A stretch of DNA of 15,978 nt. Source: Christensenella sp. UBA6420 (GTDB lineage: Bacteria; Bacillota; Clostridia; Christensenellales; DTU072). The DNA lies in NCBI GenBank assembly GCA_002439705.1, contig DJPE01000021.1, forward strand, positions 10,117 through 26,094, given 5' to 3'. The position numbers and the translations under genes are program-made. The notes under the pieces were generated by a model, which ran no database searches, was not told the DNA's origin, and saw only the letters and a program-made list of their open reading frames with translations. The stretch's first letter is position 1. Each line of letters begins with the position of its first letter. Shown piece by piece: positions 13,401 to 15,978 of this stretch.

Positions 13401-15978
13401 CGTTGCAGTATTCGAGAAGCAACGGCAGCGGTTCTTACGGACCGTGGCAGGACAGCAGTACTTCTTACTTGTTCGGCGAATTTACCGTCGCGGATAACAA
13501 GAAGAAGGTTTATAAAGACACAGCCTATCGTTTCACCCCCGAAGGCAGCGATTTGAGTTTCGACCATGCATACAGGTTCAGGCTCGTAAGCGGAGCGGGG
13601 CTTATAAGCGAAGAAGTCACGGTGGGCAGAATTAAGATAGACAAAGAAAAACCGGTAATCAACGTGGTGGTATCCACCGTTTGGGGACCGCTTTCGAGAA
13701 ATAATCTCGAAGACCTTACGAACACCGACCCGAATTCCACCGTTATGAGCGGTTGGACGCAGGATAACATTACCATTACAATAACGTCCGACTCGGCTCT
13801 CGTCAGCGGATTTAAGGTGGTTTATAACGTAAATCAGGGCGAAACGAAGTGGAACGAAGCGCAAGGCACCGTCGGCAACGACGCAAGCACCTTCCAGCTT
13901 ACTTCCGACCCGAAGAAGTTTATCCACAGAATTACCACGTCAAAGTACGAAGAAAACTATCAATACTACTTTGAAAGCGGTTCGGGTATGCGTAGCGAAA
14001 TCTACTACGTCAAGGGAATTAAACTCGACAAAGCCGACCCCGACTTCAAGATAGAAGCGGAAACGAGCGACGAGTACGGCGACAAGGGTACGGACGGCAA
14101 TAAGTTTGCCACCACCACCGCCGACAAGTACGAACAGAACAAACTGGCTTCGCTCGATGACAGTCAGACAGACGAAATCAACAGAATACTCGCCAAGAAG
14201 TACGTTTACGGCACTTTCACCGACAGGAATTCCGTAATAATAAAAGTAACTATATCTTCGATAAATTACAGCGGCGTTACGTTGGCTATCAACGGTTACG
14301 TTTACGAAACTTTCGATTACGTCGGATATAAAGATAAAGTTCCGCTCGAAAGATATTACGTCGTCAGCAACGATTATCGCGACGTTACCTTTACCGGAAG
14401 CGACGGCAAGGCGGGTTCTTACTACGATTCGACGAGTAAGATGTTCGACCTTGACATAAAACTTTATTCGGGCGCAGGCAAATCCAACGATAAAGCGGCA
14501 AAAGTCGCGATAGACAACGATATTCCGTTCATTTACGTGGCGGGCATTACCGGTACTAAGTCCACAGACTGGGATCCGAGCGACCCCGACAACTGCTGGT
14601 ACGTTTCTTCCGACACCGCAATTAACCTTAAAGTGGGTACTCTGCGTCGCGACGGCGAAAATTACCGTTTCAGCGACAGGGTAAGCGACAGCGGATACAC
14701 CATTTACTACGCGTACGACAACGGTTTGTCGCCCGACACCTGGACGTGGATAGACAACAACACTACGAGTCAGGTTAAGATAATCGGACAGCCGATAGTG
14801 GAAAATCAGATTTACCGCTTCAAGATAGTAAGTAAGTCGGGTATGGAATATATTTTAGGCAGTTCCGCTTATGACAATCAGGGAGCTACGGCTGCCACCG
14901 CAGACGATATTAAGTCCATAGTCGAAGGACAGGGCGGACTCGTGTCGCACTTGACAAGCGAAGACTTCGGATACAGAATGAATGTGGACAGCACGGAATA
15001 CTCTGTCAGCATTTCGCAGTTGTTACCGTTCGTCGTCAATGACCGCTATATCGTGGAAGAAAGCCTTAAATTCGCCGACTACACGATAATCAAGACTATA
15101 AACGTTTACGACAAGGACGGCAACGTAACGGGAACGACCGAAAAGATTATGTCGAGCGACGATTATATCTACCGTCACGGCGACAGGATTACCGTTCGTT
15201 ACGCCGCTAACGTATCCGATAAATACTATCACAGATACACCGATTACGGCGTGAGCGACGAAAACGGCATTCTTATCGACGAAAGTAAGAGTACGTTCGA
15301 AAACGCCGACGTAAGTAACGAAACGAGCGGCAGCTTTAATTACAAGTTCGCCTACGGCAACCTTAAAGTCAACGCATACTTTATCAAGGAATTGTCGGTA
15401 AAATACGGCGGCACGGTAATTTACCGTCAGTCGCAGGACAAAGCGGAAGTATCGGCTACCGCTTCTTACACCTATACGGGTAAAGACTCGTCGGGTACTA
15501 CGGTACAGCTTACCGTATCCATAGGACTTACCGTAAGTTACGCGGATATGAGCGGAAACGGCGTTTCTGCAGAAAATATGGCGATAGGCGGGTATCTCGT
15601 GAACACCGTAGTAAACGGTAGCAACGCGGACAGCTTCCGTCTTATCAATCCGCAAACGGTCCTTCTCGTCAAGTACTTCGACGAAACCGTGGAAGACGGA
15701 GCGGAAGTACCGAACGGAGTCGATAATCCGTACTCCATAAACGACGCTAAAGATATTGAATACGTTTCCGCGACTTACTACAAAGATTTCAGCGGAAGCA
15801 CCGGAAGTTTCGTTCTCGGTACGCCTTACAAGTATTACGACAATGCGTTCGTACTCAGAAACAATATTGAGTTAGGCGCGGAATTCGACGAAATAGAAGT
15901 GTTCAACGGAAGCCTTGACGGCAAGAACAACGTTATTTCGCTTTACGGCGGAAAGGTAAACGGCAGTTACGGCTTGTT
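7463..15978 (+). CDS. Giant secreted/surface protein with Ig-like repeat array, 3' end cut by window
   Basis: Open from ATG 7463 to the last base: 2838 codons plus 2 nt, no stop in my line-by-line translation. GAGG (7452-7455) lies 7 nt before the ATG, behind a consensus promoter. Order: Lys/Arg-containing N-terminus (1-27), hydrophobic segment (about 28-50) ending VAMG-NP, acidic stretch (about 64-81), an unrecognised Gly/Tyr/Trp-rich beta domain (about 94-288), an Ig-like array (about 289-2355) with 15 junctions of the I-D-x-x-x-P kind, about 400 residues without junctions, then a GLUG-like start (2754-2838). Module ends show D-x-A-G-N (e.g. D717, D1655, D1917). Known arrays of this sort are adhesins or cell-wall proteins; no catalytic motif is seen, and the anchor must lie beyond the window. 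Function is inferred only; reading frame and secretion are well supported. Confidence 0.93.
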   Translation, partial: MRTKIMTMTAIETNEQGKNKRLFGRLSYGAIYIALAAFLIMLVMFSGVAMGNPQISDTLFDGISYGDDAETTVTIGDDDLVAEAAKRVTGGNSGTIAQSNVYADNNYMGNGFTYHYTGNPGGNLYRYYYWAGNGSDCNYDVWAGGFGVKGGGTVRQKEIIMTAYVRVTLSGVLANLASSGRLYISRASATMKSTNGYDQDMRWWVARGAPGIPGDSGAWNGPSGGWKIGQRFTSGNNSADNLSANGWYQINSTTFTIAMAARTNYTAWIGGRYPGAQIYDIYLTFKSADDTGPSVSLNGVGDWEKSKNIQLTVTDGESGNSMYRWSGTPDGSKTYTFYNVQGALSYSYTNRSGKPTSGTFSVDRLKIDRNPPTVNTPELITSNVITGGGIDADKAYKDVYLRVNASDSQSGIKSVTVTNTTTGDSIAQSNVSGNVRVYGPLPANGTYRVVATDNVGWTTTQDINCWCIDKVDPTIEKVIFEYGGISSESLATFTSSTKYVNAPIKVTFIIKEKADAKYYAAYNNDTYKNLHKLAEFQFTYSTAFSGNEGYEEKYGSISYGTVSYSENGAWFYRYTYYMPHTGTYRFTARDKAGRYTITAPCGTEINPYIDTSAPKTTGYSLTPDASKTWTKNEVALTIALSDSYSGIMNQGSGLKSIWLFRNGIPSGIDFTTDAAKSNGNYVDYRDISDKGNSTSVTFTLNEHDYCDATTYYWVVVDNAGNTSQMSSQSETCNQTTYTNYYLNEKGSYYVVSTVRRDTRDVKLRIYDSTGNYAYSTSSDTEVRLAWTNATQTTFRFIADFGPSGAAIKVASVSATNSTDAAINSARDLLNSATFVPIAIGDLSGANSNTFKDAVQNPSNKKSNSVTVQYTVKATGTTLYKFSITNGAGVEYRTGIIIVRRDLEGPEVKLLGFGDYSHDNNVSSDADIESRIDNYISEATMYGYSSAWYGKSTNAIIRIKDSGSGVLGTSQSYNEREGVTATVASKAKAKVTFSHNGYTYTIETDYYQAGNGICVLSVRLWDTNDIEKYCPSICNSDGTYNIKQGQGEPFVYNIRVADFCGNYSDVTNSGGSANLTYHVDPFKLDLEVESIKQVDTNGVVSDYLARPVGDWTRNKVVVTVNKTKLGLSPVWIKYYVKTVAETADGTLTDLITQPPELNDNRWSSQLVVGDSGGGTQATIEFPATSRFVQLVITLTNSTSNSSGVLRSFYPNGDTGENYADYLMIIRQDTDAPNMNGMGYFFSTNPDINGNPYGSDGKLREDILLYYLTEYDQTTKSYNSIRKTANRDLVNVWSYAPAYLYIIASDATGSAGYGMGSGIARIEFTAGTRTETLTTDVDRVSYTANNYQGIYRSKTAFGYVDIKENYELKIKLVDRQGNNAQYTMSRDTDGHKLLPVIDTEIPMITIDSATYGTPAVSYLKNGKFIGSEENVLKTDLNVHFNMISGISGATIYVRRRPWQENIAVDSPLVTNNSIRADGTYGFISLTGIKLNENGELDPAEWEKISGTSYEISSNVPVKNRFDFIVVSGTGVFYYLEAGDVFIDTVPPVIEEDLIFYALESSEENLKGDSFDNPINYDKLRIATLSTMTNDNLYAYFRITDINGSGVLDSTVKALEPTAGEVLTKVYVYREVNGQYVTEEYYRLKFTETNNYSIEAYDVAGNRVRSKQYKPSIDHNPITLQVGMVDANGANYAFYDGAYTNTEFIKVTLSASYGVSGLGKVMFATSDDGTTWTPYQDLSVLLTSLGSDAKWQTNDRGSQSTIEFNIYTEQNKYYSFIAYNGVTVYKTEDGKDVIPCSERGRELDVIKVAIDKTAPVINVNDSLIKAGDSEITDGFETLDAGAKLYGTKNWYGIGIILAIFAYDPNSYGSGISRIRVDHELDGVSQDTYFFAEKDGYFYAEDGDKDFVYDNYADYKITLADRAGNVNVFMIRPKIDTVAPEIVGGALELVADTDDGTVTYEADTWTRFDVEALFEAMHSISGATLQYSRSNGSGSYGPWQDSSTSYLFGEFTVADNKKKVYKDTAYRFTPEGSDLSFDHAYRFRLVSGAGLISEEVTVGRIKIDKEKPVINVVVSTVWGPLSRNNLEDLTNTDPNSTVMSGWTQDNITITITSDSALVSGFKVVYNVNQGETKWNEAQGTVGNDASTFQLTSDPKKFIHRITTSKYEENYQYYFESGSGMRSEIYYVKGIKLDKADPDFKIEAETSDEYGDKGTDGNKFATTTADKYEQNKLASLDDSQTDEINRILAKKYVYGTFTDRNSVIIKVTISSINYSGVTLAINGYVYETFDYVGYKDKVPLERYYVVSNDYRDVTFTGSDGKAGSYYDSTSKMFDLDIKLYSGAGKSNDKAAKVAIDNDIPFIYVAGITGTKSTDWDPSDPDNCWYVSSDTAINLKVGTLRRDGENYRFSDRVSDSGYTIYYAYDNGLSPDTWTWIDNNTTSQVKIIGQPIVENQIYRFKIVSKSGMEYILGSSAYDNQGATAATADDIKSIVEGQGGLVSHLTSEDFGYRMNVDSTEYSVSISQLLPFVVNDRYIVEESLKFADYTIIKTINVYDKDGNVTGTTEKIMSSDDYIYRHGDRITVRYAANVSDKYYHRYTDYGVSDENGILIDESKSTFENADVSNETSGSFNYKFAYGNLKVNAYFIKELSVKYGGTVIYRQSQDKAEVSATASYTYTGKDSSGTTVQLTVSIGLTVSYADMSGNGVSAENMAIGGYLVNTVVNGSNADSFRLINPQTVLLVKYFDETVEDGAEVPNGVDNPYSINDAKDIEYVSATYYKDFSGSTGSFVLGTPYKYYDNAFVLRNNIELGAEFDEIEVFNGSLDGKNNVISLYGGKVNGSYGL
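7544..7612 (+). other. Signal peptide or N-terminal membrane segment
   Basis: Residues 28-50 of the giant protein run YGAIYIALAAFLIMLVMFSG and on to VAM, strongly hydrophobic, after a 27-residue N-terminus with several Lys/Arg (K18, K20, R21, R25). A-M-G then N-P (49-53) fits signal peptidase I cleavage after G51. There is no lipobox Cys. An uncleaved anchor is the alternative. Confidence 0.75.
8327..14527 (+). repeat. Coding array of Ig-like modules
   Basis: Junction prolines fall at residues 293, 372, 473, 614, 905, 1080, 1231, 1400, 1545, 1674, 1812, 1936, 2064, 2193 and 2355. From 1545 to 2193 the spacing is steady at 124-138. The 614-905 gap is double length and contains a module end (VVDNAGN, 715-721) with no following junction. 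Typical junctions: IDKVDP, IDTVPP, IDKTAP, IDTVAP, IDKEKP, IDNDIP. Mid-module motifs of the kind DDGTTWTPY (about 1643-1651 area, nt 12631-12658) recur as GPWQD and DTWTWID. This resembles Ig-like/OmpL47-type modules. The modules differ strongly in sequence, so the DNA itself is not repetitive. Confidence 0.7.
15722..15978 (+). other. Start of a GLUG-like beta-helix segment
   Basis: Residues 2754-2838 read NPYSINDAKDIEYV ... NAFVLRNNIEL ... FNGSLDGKNNVISLY ... NGSYGL. The pattern 'P-Y-x-I-x-x-A-x-D-(I/L)', 'L-x-N-x-I-(D/E)-L', 'F-x-G-x-(F/L)-D-G-x-x-x-x-I' and 'YGLF' is that of the GLUG/right-handed beta-helix segments found in bacterial surface proteins. Only the first unit is inside the window. 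Confidence 0.5.

Noticed and set aside
10190..15655. Several long minus-strand open frames inside the giant gene (e.g. 10190-10738, 13289-13927, 15023-15655)
   Set aside because: They are antisense to one continuous + frame with coherent domain motifs. They lack ribosome sites and recognisable domains, and arise because the gene's codon bias leaves few stops on the opposite strand.

Overview
The window reads as chromosomal DNA from a Gram-positive-type, probably uncultivated Clostridia-like bacterium. The reasons are the Firmicutes-style order metG - tatD - radical SAM - rsmA, a MetRS carrying a C-terminal Trbp111-like tRNA-binding domain, an EndoA-type MazF, sigma-A style promoters and purine-rich Shine-Dalgarno sites. 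Codon use leans strongly to GAC, AAC, TAC, ACG, TCG and GCG. The taxon is inference; no rRNA or tRNA gene is visible.

Layout. 30-1166 (-) is a class I SAM-dependent methyltransferase, divergent from a YjjG/YfnB-type HAD phosphatase (1264-1944, +). A convergent MazF-type mRNA interferase lies at 2020-2361 (-) with no antitoxin beside it. A good promoter at 2543-2571 starts a housekeeping block on the + strand: metG (2619-4577), tatD (4633-5418), a TatD-linked radical SAM protein overlapping tatD by 14 nt (5405-5992) and rsmA/ksgA (6112-6948). A terminator closes it at 6981-7005. These genes serve translation (Met-tRNA charging, 16S rRNA dimethylation) and DNA or D-amino-acyl quality control. 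The radical SAM gene sits where many Firmicutes have the ribonuclease M5 gene rnmV.

6949-7462 is a 514-bp non-coding stretch rich in structure: AAGTAAAGA motifs in direct and inverted copies (7081-7137), three back-to-back hairpins (7241-7329), a consensus promoter (TTGACA-18-TATAAT, 7361-7390), an A/T inverted repeat across the predicted start of transcription (7386-7409), and a perfect tandem 10-bp repeat in the leader (7421-7440).

From 7463 to the end of the window one + strand frame stays open for 2838 codons with no stop. I translated it line by line. It encodes a giant secreted or surface protein: an N-terminal hydrophobic segment, an unrecognised Gly/aromatic-rich domain, a long array of Ig-like modules marked by I-D-x-x-x-P junctions and D-x-A-G-N ends, and at the window edge the start of what looks like a GLUG-type beta-helix segment. 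The gene is cut by the window, so its C-terminal anchor is not visible. It is the most unusual feature here, together with the elaborate regulatory region in front of it.
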